From Hoplostethus atlanticus (taxonomy: Eukaryota > Chordata > Actinopteri > Trachichthyiformes > Trachichthyidae): 64,000 nt of DNA. This document shows positions 21,361 through 31,960 of this stretch, in pieces. Every line of letters begins with the position of its first letter. Within the stretch, counting starts at the first letter, position 1. The stretch covers positions 62,001-126,000 of the forward strand of contig JAXDDX010000298.1 in assembly GCA_034670405.1 (NCBI GenBank). The letters are read 5' to 3'. The position numbers and the translations under genes are program-made. The notes beneath the pieces were generated by a model. The model saw nothing but the letters and a program-made list of their open reading frames with translations. It did not search any database and was not told the origin of the DNA.

Positions 21361-22813
21361 ACAGATTTCTATACATTAAGAGACATAACCTTACCTCGTG
21401 TGCACTTAATTAAGACATCAAATTGTCCCCAAGTTGGATCAGGTGACTCCTGCCTAATGACTGCCCTGTCACATCTAGCCCTGTCCTCATAGGGGCACCA
21501 GTAACTCATGCCATCGTGCACCCAGGATGCAGGGACAATTTCAGTTTCACTTGTATGTATAAAATCAACAATGTGAAACATCCTGGTTAGAAAAAAACAG
21601 GTCAAATATATTAGATGTTAAAGAATCAGTATCTTAGTATCTAGTACAGATCTGAAATGAGTAATGGTCAAGCTAAATCTACAAGCTTTATACATCGTTT
21701 ATCAAATACATGATACAAATAATGCTTCTCCTTCTCCATAGCGTTAGTGTACAACAGCACTCGTGACCGCTGCCCTGAAATCACATCAGAAAATGATCTT
21801 TCTAATAACTAGCTTAAATGTGTTTCTCCATCCATTCAGCTGTAGTGGTCGCCTTTTTTCTACCAGATTTTTAAAAAGATTTTTGAGTGAAACAATAGTA
21901 AATGGCAATTTTGTTAGTTTGTTAGTTAAACTACACAAACCTATGTGATTGGTGACATTACTTACCTTGAAATACTAATGAAAACACAAAATCTTGTAGG
22001 CTGAAAGATTGTAGCAGCAGAATCAAACACGGCTAGTGAAAAGTGAAACTCGAGCCCTCTTCATATTCCCGCTAACGGTCTCGTGCCTTCTTAGAAAAAC
22101 ATAAATTGGGTGTGACTATTAACATGTAAAAGTATGTGTACCTATGTTTAGTTTTAATTTCTCATCTGTAAATATTTTTCTACATGCTTTAAATGATTTT
22201 TATTGTGAAGACATACAGGACGATACAGAGCATGCTAGGTGTCATGGGAAAAAAATGGTAATTTATTTCCTCGAATTAGAATTTTAATAAAATTCATTGA
22301 CAACTAGAAAAATCCCGCTCTACCAGATTTTATTATGAACATATGAAAAGAAAAGTTGCCGCATGTTTAAACAAGATTTTCTTTAAAAAATAATAATAAT
22401 AAAATAGAAAATAAATGCAGAACATGTTTATATGGGATACAACCAACATGGCTTTATACATGAAATCTTTGGGGGAAATTGGGTCACATGCTCATATTTC
22501 AATGTGCCACACAGAGAATAGGTGAGAATCTGCTCTGTTTTCAACTGCCATCAGGACTCTGAGACCCCTGGACATTTAAAGTTAGGTTACATGTGGATAA
22601 GTCAAAGAAGCCATTATGAGGCTGAAAAAAAAGACAATTAGAGATATAGGCCAAACCTTATGAACATCCTTAAGCAGAAAGAGACCACTGGTGAGCTCAG
22701 CAATCATAAAGGGCCTGGTAAGCCAAAGCTGTTGAACAAATAATTCTCACAAGTCATAGCATTACACTGGCTTGCATAGACAACTAAAAATAATAAAGTG
22801 GTCTATGAGAACC

Positions 22814-23570
22814 CTAACTCAGGTGACAAATTGGCATGGCAACAAATGTTTCTGTAAATGGCATGAGAACATACTTAACAATGTTTTCATCAACCTTGGC
22901 ACACTTCAAGTCCTTTGACAGGTCTGAGAGAAAGAAAACTCCTAACTCACTTGAATCAAATGGATAACTGAAAAAGTTTGATACAACAGTAAACTCATTA
23001 TACACAAGATATGGTGTGCCCTCAAACAAGATAACATTTTTCACCAAGCCTATGCTATCTTTCTTTTTGATGCAGTTGTCACCTTTTGAAACCTTGATAC
23101 TGAATTTGGGGAGATGTATTTCCTTAAATTCGCTAACTGGGCCTTTAATAAATACTGGAAGAGGACCTTCAGTGTGGGCTTTTTTCAGCTGGAGATAACA
23201 TGGGTCTTTGCTGGGTATCATGTTATTGTTGAACTCTGATATTCGTCTTACAATTTGTGCAACAGGGAAGTGTGGCCTACGGATCAATTTCTTGAGCTGT
23301 CCAAGATAGTTTTCAGAAGGAAATCCTGAGATGGAATCCAGTTCCCCATGCAGCTTGACATCATCACTGAGATGTATTAGGCCATGTACATTGTAAATCA
23401 AATTATCTCTGCCATAAAGCTGACCAAAATGTTCAACAAAAGACACCAACAGAGATTTTGCAAAATCACACATTTGGACACTAGGTGAAGGAATTTTGAG
23501 AATTGACATGGCAACTGAAAAAAGCATGAAATTCTGATAAACTGGTTCACTCAAAATGTCATATAGCACA
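22814..23570 (-). pseudogene. EnSpm/CACTA-like transposase, C-terminal exon
   Basis: The 251-residue minus-strand frame contains VEHFGQLYGRDNLIYNVHGL followed by IHLSDDV, then FPSENYLGQLKKLIRRPHFP. This 'YNVH.LIHL.DDV...FP.E...LK..IR' layout matches the DUF4218-like region at the C terminus of EnSpm/CACTA transposases. The frame runs to a normal stop with no break. It is cut at its 5' side by an inverted duplication at about 23570, so the catalytic core is missing. It lies 1.2 kb upstream of the DUF4806-type gene on the same strand, fitting a two-gene element. Confidence 0.65.
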
Positions 23571-23572
23571 AC

Positions 23573-23775
23573 TGGTCCAGTATTAAGTAAGAACTGCCAT
23601 TATCTTACTTTTAAGATAATGGCAGTTCTTACTTTATACTCATATACAGTTTATCAGAATTTCATGCTTTTTTCAGTTGCCATGTCAATTCTCACAATTC
23701 CTTCACCTAGTGTCCAAATGTGCGATTTAGCAAAATCTCTGTTGGTGTCTTTTGTTGAACATTTTGGTAATTTTA
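23573..23775 (+). repeat. inverted duplication of the transposase exon
   Basis: AGTAAGAACTGCCATTATCT is inverted within a few bases around 23600. Plus-strand 23648-23766 then repeats, in reverse, about 115 bp of the exon at 23427-23540 (encoding VYQNFMLFSVAMSI...VEHFG). The copies differ at a few sites and diverge after TTTTGG, where the plus copy reads GGTAATTTT, a donor-like sequence. Confidence 0.85.
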
Positions 23776-23920
23776 ACCATTATCATTTTGTTGTTTTTTA
23801 ATTTTTCCTTTAGCCATGTTCTGTTGGTGATGCTGTGACTCATTGTATCAAATATTCAATAAAGTAAATTGACTTCAAGCGGTTGTATGTGTCCATATCT
23901 TCAATTATAATTATTATATT

Positions 23921-24140
23921 ATACAGCTCTGGAAAAAATGAAAAGACCACTCCAAATTATCAGCTTCTCTGGTTTTACTATTTATCGGTATGTGTTTGAG
24001 TAAAATGAACATTTTTGTTTTATTCTATAAACTACTGACATGAGTTGTGCCTGTGTTGGAATTCATCAGACACTGGAATGGAATGGCTCCAATACATGTA
24101 GAGATGCTGATGCTGAAAAATTTGGAGTGGTCTCTTAATT
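23921..24140. mobile_element. Tc1/mariner-type MITE
   Basis: TA followed by CAGCTCTGGAAAAAATGAAA and GACCACTCCAAATT at the left is matched by inverted AATTTGGAGTGGTCTCTTAA at the right. The right tip (TCCAGAGCTG) is missing and replaced by TATATA repeats. Confidence 0.7.
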
Positions 24141-24189
24141 TTATTATATATTTTTATATAATATATATATCCCCAATTATGGGGATTAG

Positions 24190-25157
24190 TGATTGGTTGT
24201 TATTATGGGTGTAACCCCCACAGGGGACGGGGGACATGCCCCCCCAACACACTTTTGAAAATTTCTGTTTTGTCCCCCCACTTTTTGCAATGTAGGACCA
24301 ATCAGTCGTGAGGTTGTGTGAAAATGCAGGACATTTGTTTTAAATGGCCACATTTTTTCAGGGGGAGCACCCTCGACCCCACCATTAGAATACTGTCCCC
24401 CCTACCTTTCAGAACATAGTTAAGCCCTTGGTTGTTGTGAACGCTGGCATGCACATGCGCAGCTCATTCTTGTTTCTGTCTGGCTGCCGCTTGGCCGACC
24501 GTGCCTACACTGTCCCGCACACACTCACGGAATGCACTGCAGCTGTCTCAGCCCAGCCCCATGGAGCCACAGCGGTGGGGGAGTGACAGATTCGAGGAAC
24601 ATGTTCCTGACAGTATGTCCGCCCAAAAACACGCTACATTTATCGCTTTTTTTAAGTCACTAAAAGGGTCTTAAAAGTCGCTAAATCTAGCGATAAATCC
24701 GCTAAATTGGTAACACTGAACAGGACGTGAAAGTCCACAGAGCGCATCACTCTAAACTCATAGTCATTTGGTGGTAAATAATATTTACCTGAATACACGC
24801 CAGTGATACAGGCACTGGAGGTGGACCATTTGATACAATTTAAGTGCTCACGATCGTGAGCACTAAATGGCACGCGCAACCAGATGTGTTTCATAGTGTT
24901 GCTTAGGCAAAAAATATAGTCACCTGCCGAATATTGACCAGATCTGGTCCAAATTCAGACATCATGATCTGGGCCATATCCGGCAAGCTACAGTCGGGCC
25001 AGACTCTTTCCGTGACATTCAACCAGTATTCACCCAAGCCCTCCACTGCCGGAGTCGCCGCAGCTCTGGCTGAGCTGACAGCAGCCGATTCTGACACTCA
25101 GCCGATTGTGCCGTCAGTGAAGTGGGCGCTGGCCCGAGTCTCATTGCTATCTGGGTA
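24190..25157. repeat. cluster of unclassified repeat ends
   Basis: 24200-24440 carries runs of G and C (GGGGGACATGCCCCCCC) typical of a fish DNA-element end. 24640-24720 holds a TCGCTAAAT/CGCTAAATTGG motif block. 24905-25157 ends CTATCTGGGTA, the inverse of the end at 10669. No coding was recognised in any of these. Confidence 0.35.
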
Positions 25158-25237
25158 CTATCTACCGGGAGAGTTCACAGCCACCATTGTTGTCGCTGTT
25201 TACATTCTGCTGTTCGTGGCCACAGCGTATGACGTCA

Positions 25238-26210
25238 GGTAACACTTTATAATAACTGCACGCTATGAAGCATTATTAAAGTATTAGTAAATACTTAATT
25301 CATAATTTATAAAGCATTACTCCTACATTAATACACAGTAAGTAATTCATAGTTATAAATGTTTTATTCTTGATTAATAAGCTAATCTATAATGTGTTTA
25401 ATGATTGTATTTTCATACTTTACAAATTATGGACTCACCATTTCTAAATTAAGTATTATATCAATTAGTAACCAGTTATATAGGAGTTGTTAATGGTTCA
25501 TAAGATAATTTAGAAAGAGTAAGTTAATGATTGACAAACTACTTAGATGTACATTCATGAATGCATTTATCCATATAGACATGCACTAATGGTTAGTGAG
25601 TGTGTTAATAGATGTTTTATGAACACTTATTAATACTGCAATTCATGATTAATTCAGGTAGTTACAAAGCATTTACTAGTTGTTAGTTAAGTATTTTGTG
25701 TGACCTCATCTAAAGTGAGGACTATCTATGCCTTACAAAGCATTTACAAATGAGATTGAAAGGCTGGCAATACCTGAAGGACCATTCCAGCAGTACCTCA
25801 AGACTCACAAAAGTCTCAAAATTATTTTCTCAACAAAAAAAGGAAACAGACACAACACAAAGTGATATAGAAAATACACATATTTATTGAAAGATGCAAT
25901 CAATGTACAATGTACAAACTTACCTCTCAGCCATTCATTCATTAAAAAAACAAAACAGATTCTCCTTCAGGAGAACATGGCTGGACAAAAAACATTTGTA
26001 ACTGTACAACTGTACTGTTGATATAAAATGAAAATAAACCTCTGCAATCTCATATAAAAATACATTTCTGTCAAGGGTAAACATGGCTGAATAAAAATTG
26101 ACCAACGGCAACAGTGGATCAGAGAAGTGCCAAAATACCATAAATAAAATCATACCTTTCGCAGTGTCAAAATTCAACAACTAAAATCCTATCTTTCAAA
26201 CAGTTGAGAG
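25238..26210 (+). repeat. Merlin left inverted arm
   Basis: Matches the right arm in reverse, including CTCCTTCAGGAGAACATGGC near the middle. About 130 bp at 25830-25955 is not collinear with the right arm. Confidence 0.8.
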
Positions 26211-26840
26211 TAGCAGTGCTGATCTAGGCCAAGTTTTAGTCCTTCTTATTTCTACAACTTCAGAGTAGGTGTGAAAACCTTCCTAGATCCTAAGTCAGCT
26301 TTCCTACTCTCCTACCCCAGCATCACAGCTCACTTTTTTTTTAGGGGCAGTAGCTTTCCAGAAGCCTTATAGGCTTTGATTGTGTGATTGGGTCCTCCTG
26401 AATTGCAGTGGCACAGTGTGTGGCAAACACACTGTTCTGGTTTTTGGGCTGCAATTCAGAGAACATAGAATTTGTGTTATCCACAGTAAGATTTTTTTTT
26501 ATTGTACTCGCACATATACTCTTTGAGACACACACACACACAAGCACACTACACTGAATGTAGTCTTGCGAGTCACACACTCACATTCAATTTCAATCTA
26601 CAGTATGAGACATGAGATCAGAATGGTTGCAACTAAGAGACCTACATGTAGATGGTTTACCAAGTTATTCCTCTCTATCCAGAATGCGATTTCTTACGGT
26701 AGTTAGTTAGCGCCAAGAACAATCGCACATGCAATGTCACGTCATGTGGGAAGAACCAGCCAGGAGGAACAATTGTAAAGCAGAGCTAAGCAGGAGCAAA
26801 CTGACAAACACAGTGAGTGGAAAGGGGTGAAAGGAGCATT

Positions 26841-27887
26841 TTAACCCCTCTGTTGTGTCTTTTGTTCCATTTTCTTTGACTTCTTCCCATACTTTTTTCC
26901 TTTCCCATTCTTCTTCTTCCTCTTCTTTTTCTTGTCCTCCTCTGATGAGGACGTGTTACAGGAGTAGTCAGACATAGTATCAGAGGAAGATACCATTGAG
27001 CTGTCAGAAGAAGAATTTGAAGACAAGCGGATTGCCTGGATGGAACCTGTGTCCTCTTTTTTAAGAGCTGTTAAAACAGATACAAATTCAAACATAAGGC
27101 TCACAGCATATGGCATGAGGAACACATATGTGCATGCATACCCTTGTGTCGCACTAGAGTCCAGAGCTAAACTCACATAATAAGACCCAACTGTACTATA
27201 ATTTGACTACATACTGTGTGTTGGGACTTACCTAATGCCAACTAGTCTTTCAGATAGTCCCTCTCCTTGGTCAACTCATCAATCTTCTCCAGTTGCCACT
27301 CTGCCCTCAGCTTATACATCTCCAACTGGCATCTCCATCCCCTACTGCACAGCTGGCAGACAAAAGAAGATCCCATTTCTTTTGTCTGCCAGCTGTGCAG
27401 TAGGGGGCCATGGACACACCTATAGAAAGTTATTGTTCATTATTGAATGAATCTAGAACATTCTATTAACCTTATTTGCTATCTAACACACACTGTTTAC
27501 TACTGAGGTGACGCGGTTCTGTGCGCCTGTCTCAGGATTTCTGAGTAGACCATCCAGCGCCTGCTAGATATCATTACTCTGCTACTGTCCCATCAAAACA
27601 AGGGAAAATCTACTTTTTAAGACAAGACTATAGTCGCATAAACTATTCGACTTTGTATAATCGAATGACTATTCAAAAATCGAAAATCATGACCCATCCC
27701 TAGTGACTAGCTTGCTAATTAGCTAGCTAGCTACCCATCATCCATAATGTGTGCCAGCAAAGAACAAAGAAACATACTCACCACTAGTGCCACTGACGGG
27801 CATCTCCTCCAATGTATCCATCTCCACGCTGGCATTCTTTCTGGCCCGGGTCCACACGCCTTTTTGACTTTGGTCAGAGTTTGCCAT
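26841..27887 (-). pseudogene. accessory gene of the Merlin element (coiled coil, Lys-rich tail)
   Basis: Minus-strand exons are 27887-27782 (start MANSDQSQKGVWTRARKN), 27419-27232 (QLEMYKLRAEWQLEKIDELT, coiled-coil-like) and 27067-26841 (Ser/Asp-rich, then a run of Lys-rich residues), with GT/AG borders. In the coiled-coil frame, exon 2 has TAG just before its donor where Gln would fit, and a 30-bp hairpin duplication at its start disturbs the frame. Position and orientation suggest a second protein of the transposon. Its function is unknown; DNA or transposase binding is a guess. Confidence 0.5.
27339..27406. repeat. perfect 30-bp hairpin inside an exon
   Basis: 27339-27368 and 27377-27406 are exact inverse copies around the 8-nt loop GATCCCAT. 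It lies at the start of exon 2 of the accessory gene and breaks its reading frame. Confidence 0.95.
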
Positions 27888-28073
27888 ATCTTAAATGCAC
27901 CGCTGGACCAATATCAGATATTCCCCCTTTCGAGCAAAAGATTCCTTTGTCCCATGTTGATGACGTATTGAAAGCGGGATTTTGACTTCTTATTTCGCAG
28001 ATCAGATCATAACCTCATTGGATCATATGTCTTAATAAAACCACCACCGTCTACATCAATTATTTTGCAAACA

Positions 28074-29569
28074 ATGAGCAGATTCATTCAGCTAAAGAAG
28101 CTTATTAATGAGGACACATCTAAAAAAAACACCCTGAAGCTGATAAATTGGCTTCAGAAGAGGAAACTGCTAAAAACAAAAGTCAAATGCAGAATATGCC
28201 ACTGGGACATGAAACTGAAGAAAAGGACGAACGGTGGAGATCAATATGCTTGGTATGAAATATATCATTAAATAACTAAATGTAAACTAATTTGCAACGT
28301 TGGCTATGTGTGGATGTGTGTGTGGTAGTGATGGTGGGCGTTGGGGCATATAGGATTGCATGAAGTCCCTTTCTAAAAAACAGTATTTTATGTTGCTGTT
28401 CTTTTTAAATAGGATCTGTCAACAAGCAGCACATGTGGGAAGGGCAAAACAAATCTCTGTCAGGCGCAAGTCAATCTTCAGTCGTTCAAAGGTCTCCTTC
28501 AGTAACTGGATGCAATTCATACACAGGTAGGCAAGTAATAAACACGTATATCATAGGCTCACTAGATTGCCACTCTCTTTGTAATTTGCATAAAAATATG
28601 CAATATGCAAAATAATGTATAGAATGTTTTGTCAATGATTTTACATATCGTCACCTTCTTAAACTAATGGCCTAAGTCATATTTTAAAGTTTTTCCAAAA
28701 ACAGAAAGAACTGAACCAAAATATATTGAGATGATTTAGGCAAAAAAAAAAAATTCCTCAAAATATGACTTAGGCCATTAGTTTAAGAAGGTGACGATAT
28801 ACATAAACATTACTTTTTCTATTTGCCTTTTAAGATTTTCTCAGGGTCTACGATTACGTTAGATTGACATGATGGATGACAGCATTGCAGCCAGTTCAGC
28901 AACTCTGGCAAAAAAATAAGGGAGGTCTGTGTCACAGCAGTTGAAAGGATGAGAAGGCGTACAGGCCAGCAGATTGGTGGAAGAAGGGAGTTTGTTGTGA
29001 TTGATGAGGGCCATTTTCGGCACAAAAGAAAGGTGTGTTATAATAATATTCACTTTAAATAATTGTGAAATATAGTCAACCAAGTTATTAATATACTGTA
29101 TCTGATTATGTCTGTGTTTGTTGTTTTGTTTCTGCATCAGTATGGGAGAGGAAGAATGGCTGGTGGGTGGAAGAGAAAGAAATGGGTCTTTGGGATGGTA
29201 AGTGTGAGGCGGCATCAAGGGAAAACTGGAAAGCCTATTCTACGTTTTGTAGAGAGAAGATCCCGAAGACATCTAGTCCCTTTGATTGCCCATCATGTGA
29301 GGCTTGGATCATCAATTATCAGTGACGAGTGGCGTGCCTATCGCGTACTCCCTGCACTTGGGTACAACCATCACACTGTCAACCACAGCAGGTGGTATGT
29401 AGATCCCTACACTGGTGCCCATACCCAGCATATTGAGAGGGCCTGGAGATCCTACAAGGAGCAGATCTGGAGGCTTAGGGGAAATCACACTGAGAGTTCG
29501 CTTTCTGACCACCTTGCAGTGATTGAGTGGAATGAATGGCTCGCAAAGAAACACCGTGATGGTGACTGA
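28074..29569 (+). pseudogene. Merlin (IS1595/ISXO2-type) transposase, four exons
   Basis: Exons 28074-28252, 28413-28526, 28835-29032 and 29141-29569 join in frame at GT/AG borders. Exon 1 has a CRIC zinc-type motif; exon 2 has QISVRRKSIFSRSKVSF. Catalytic acids appear as VIDEGHF (first D), IISDEWRAY (second D) and QHIERAW (E), the Merlin DDE triad. Merlin enzymes cut and paste the element. Exon 3 has two lesions: a TAG near 28860 and a one-base loss in the A-run at about 28907-28913 that shifts the frame. Exon 4 is open to its TGA. Two apparently recent lesions in a well-preserved gene suggest death not long ago. Confidence 0.85.
28645..28800. mobile_element. MITE with perfect 41-bp inverted ends in a transposase intron
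   Basis: 28645-28685 and 28760-28800 are exact inverse copies (ATATCGTCACCTTCTTAAAC...). Taking TA as the duplicated target, the ends are TCGTCACC. It lies in intron 2 of the Merlin transposase. No coding. Confidence 0.9.
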
Positions 29570-29779
29570 TTCATGACATTTCAAGAAAGTACAAGTAGTC
29601 ATATTCAGTCACTGAGATGGCAAGACTTTGTGTCTTTCTATGGGATATGACTGAGACATAAACTCCAAAGAATCAGTGTACTTTGTTTTTGTAGTGTCAT
29701 AAAATGTGTATTTTCTGTATTACTTCGTGTTGAGTATATTTCTTTTTTCTGTCTCAAATAATTTTGAGACTTTTGTTTG

Positions 29780-30532
29780 AAAGATAGGATTTTAGTTGAT
29801 GAATTTTGACACAGTGAATGGTAAGATTTTATTTATGGCATTTTGGCACGTCTCTGTGATCCACTGTTGGCATTGGTACATTTTTATTCAGCCATGTTTA
29901 CCCTTGACAGAAATATATTTTTATATCAACAGTACAGTTGTACAGTAACAATTTTTTTTAATCCAGCCATGTTCTCCTGAAGGAGAATCTGTTGAGAAAA
30001 TAATTTTGAGACTTTTCTGAGTCTTGAAGTACTGCTGGAATGGTCCTTCCTTTCAATCTCATTTGTAAATGCTTTGTAAGGCATAGATAGTCCTCACACA
30101 AAATACTTAACTAGTAAATGCTTTGTAACTACCTGAATTAATCATGAATTGCAGTATTAATAAGTATTTATAAAACATCTATTAACACACTAACAATTAG
30201 TGCATGTCTAAATCATTATATGGACAAATGCATTCATGAATGTTCATCTAAATAGTTTGTCAATCATTAACTTACTCTTTCTAAATGAGCTTATGAACCA
30301 TTAACAACTCCTAAATAACTGGTTTGTAATTGATATACTTAATTTAGAAATGGTGAATCCATAATTTATAAAGTATAAAAATACAATCATTAAACACATT
30401 ATAGATTAGCTTATTAATCAAGAATAAAACATTTATAACTATTTATGACTTACTAATGTGTATTAATGTAGGAGTAATGCTTTATAAATTATGAATTAAG
30501 TATTTACTAATACTTTAATAATGCTTCATAGC
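29780..30532 (-). repeat. Merlin right inverted arm
   Basis: The inverse of the left arm. It ends AATGCTTCATAGC, where the left arm continues for about 20 more bases to GGTAACAC, so the terminal bases are missing. Confidence 0.8.
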
Positions 30533-30610
30533 AGAAAATCACAGAAAATGTGGCAGCAATCGGACCTATGGTTTAGGCAGAGATGTCAAAAATGTGTTTT
30601 TTAAGCTCTT

Positions 30611-31190
30611 AAAAAACGCTCTTTTAAGCTTTTTAAGCTCTTATGTAGAGCAGGCTTGATTGATCAACTTCTGACAGGTGAATTTTCTTCCAGCGCAGTT
30701 TGCTTGTGACTTCTTCCTGTTCTTTGGCATGGCTGTGTTCAGACAAGCAGTGTTTTCCCTTTGTAATTACTGCTTGTTGTAGGTGTTCAGTATAGTGAAA
30801 TATTTCAATAAAGTATAGATGTTATTTTCTTAAATTCTTTAATCAATAATACAGCAGGAATGTACACTGAGTATTTATGACAAATAAGAAACACGGTTGG
30901 AGAATAAATACTTGGAAAATTTCTGAGGTTTTAATACAATTATAGCTTTTACCTTGAGTAAAATAACAGAGCTGATAGGATTGACTTCAGCTTAATACAA
31001 GTAATTCACTTGATGACGTTTTTTCACTTACAAGTAATCACTTCAGTTTAAAAAGCAAACAATTGTATTATGTATTAATTAAAACAAAGAATCCATATAA
31101 ATGCTTAACTGTACAGTCATCTATTAGTACTATGTACACAGTATGGTAACAGATAATCAATAATCAACTCTTAACAATTCAGTTGCTTGC
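30611..31190. other. unassigned AT-rich sequence
   Basis: A short TTTTAAGCTCTTA-type duplication sits at 30600-30650. Otherwise I see no coding, terminal repeat or RNA structure. Confidence 0.4.
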
Positions 31191-31196
31191 CAATTG

Positions 31197-31392
31197 TGCT
31201 AAGGATTGTAAATTCTGGCAAGGCTTGGAAAGTGGTAAAGTCTGGAAAAGCTTGTCAATTCTGGAAAACCTTGTAAAGTCTGGAAAAGCTGAGAAAGTTT
31301 GGGAGAGCTTGTAAAGTCTGGAAAAGCTTGGAAAGTTTGGAAAGGCTTGGAAAGTCTGAAAAGGCTTTGAAAGTCTAAAAAGTCTTGTACAG
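31197..31392. repeat. degenerate minisatellite (GGAAAAGCTTGTAAAGTCTG type)
   Basis: About seven units of 26-28 bp. A short inverse array with the same unit lies at 32978-33050 (CTTTCTAAGCTTTTCCAGAC), about 1.6 kb away. Confidence 0.8.
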
Positions 31393-31740
31393 AGTCAGAG
31401 CGAGATAGAGGAAGAGGGATAGAGAGACAGAGTTGCTGGTAAGGGTAGAGAAACTGTGATTGGCCTTTCCCTGCACAGCAGTGGTTTCACCTGTAAGAGA
31501 ACAGAGAATATTCAATCATGTTTCTGAAAGTCAAACAAGCAATCAAAACAACTGGGGGAATGTACTGAATTGACAAACATCAATTGATCATCATCTAGTC
31601 TTTACAGACTGTCAGAATGTCTTTGCTTTCCATAGTCATGTGTCATATATACATATGTATTACATCATATGTATAGAATTTATAGTCCATTTGCCCACTG
31701 TGGCTATAATTGAGTGCTTCTATCAAATAGCAGGTGGTTA

Positions 31741-31960
31741 CATTCAAGATTCAAGATTCAAGAACTTTATTTGTCACATACACACACAGGGTGTGCAGTG
31801 AAATGAAAAGTGGCAATGCTCAACGGGAATGTGCAAAGGGCAACAACAGTCACAGTATTTACAATAAAAAAAAGCAGCACAATATTTACAGTAATGACTA
31901 TACTTCTCAATAATGAATTACATTTACAGAAAGTTTGATGAAAAGAAGCTACTTTGAATT
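31741..31960 (-). mobile_element. L2-type LINE 3' end
   Basis: On the minus strand ...GACAAATAAAGTTCTTGAATC is followed by tandem TCTTGAA units, the usual tail design of fish L2-type LINEs. No coding remains. From 31990 to 32970 I see only AT-rich sequence. Confidence 0.5.

Larger units (their letters stand above)
15658..21581 (-). pseudogene. DUF4806-type gene of an EnSpm/CACTA-like element, five exons with one visible nonsense codon
   Basis: Minus-strand exons with GT/AG borders are 21581-21395, 20639-20531, 17844-17633, 16221-15998 and 15817-15658, and all joins keep frame. Exon 1 starts MFHIVDF and contains SYWCPYEDRARC; exon 2 is acidic/basic; exon 3 has PNEYVALPSAP. Exon 4 contains LPISTFEEFNNLE and exon 5 VWRILSKLITNPLARNINWKG, which match the DUF4806 pattern. 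Proteins of this type often accompany EnSpm-like transposases; the role may be accessory end-binding (inference). Exon 4 carries TGA at 16213-16211 where Arg is expected. A terminal exon was not found. Introns contain a Harbinger/Tc1 nest and other repeats. Confidence 0.7.
25238..30532. mobile_element. Merlin DNA transposon with very long inverted arms
   Basis: The left arm begins GGTAACACTTTATAATAACT and continues as an inverted match to the right arm (about 25260-26210 versus 29780-30532). The right arm lacks the last 20 or so bases. Between them lie a four-exon Merlin/IS1595-type transposase on the plus strand and a spliced accessory gene on the minus strand. Sequence after 30532 resembles the hairpin-ended repeat, so the end may be cut by rearrangement. 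A MITE lies in transposase intron 2, and a hAT-type end (CATCCCTA) lies near 27700. Confidence 0.8.

Noticed and set aside
22814-23569. Host gene (251 intact codons)
   Set aside because: It matches a transposase C-terminal region and is cut by a foldback; an intact stretch alone does not make it a host gene.
26841-27176. Host nuclear protein with an acidic/Lys-rich tail
   Set aside because: Its three exons lie wholly between the Merlin arms and carry lesions; an element-encoded protein is more likely.
29108-29569. Bacterial IS1595-type insertion sequence or contamination
   Set aside because: The gene has spliceosomal introns and long fish-type inverted arms, so it is the eukaryotic relative, Merlin.
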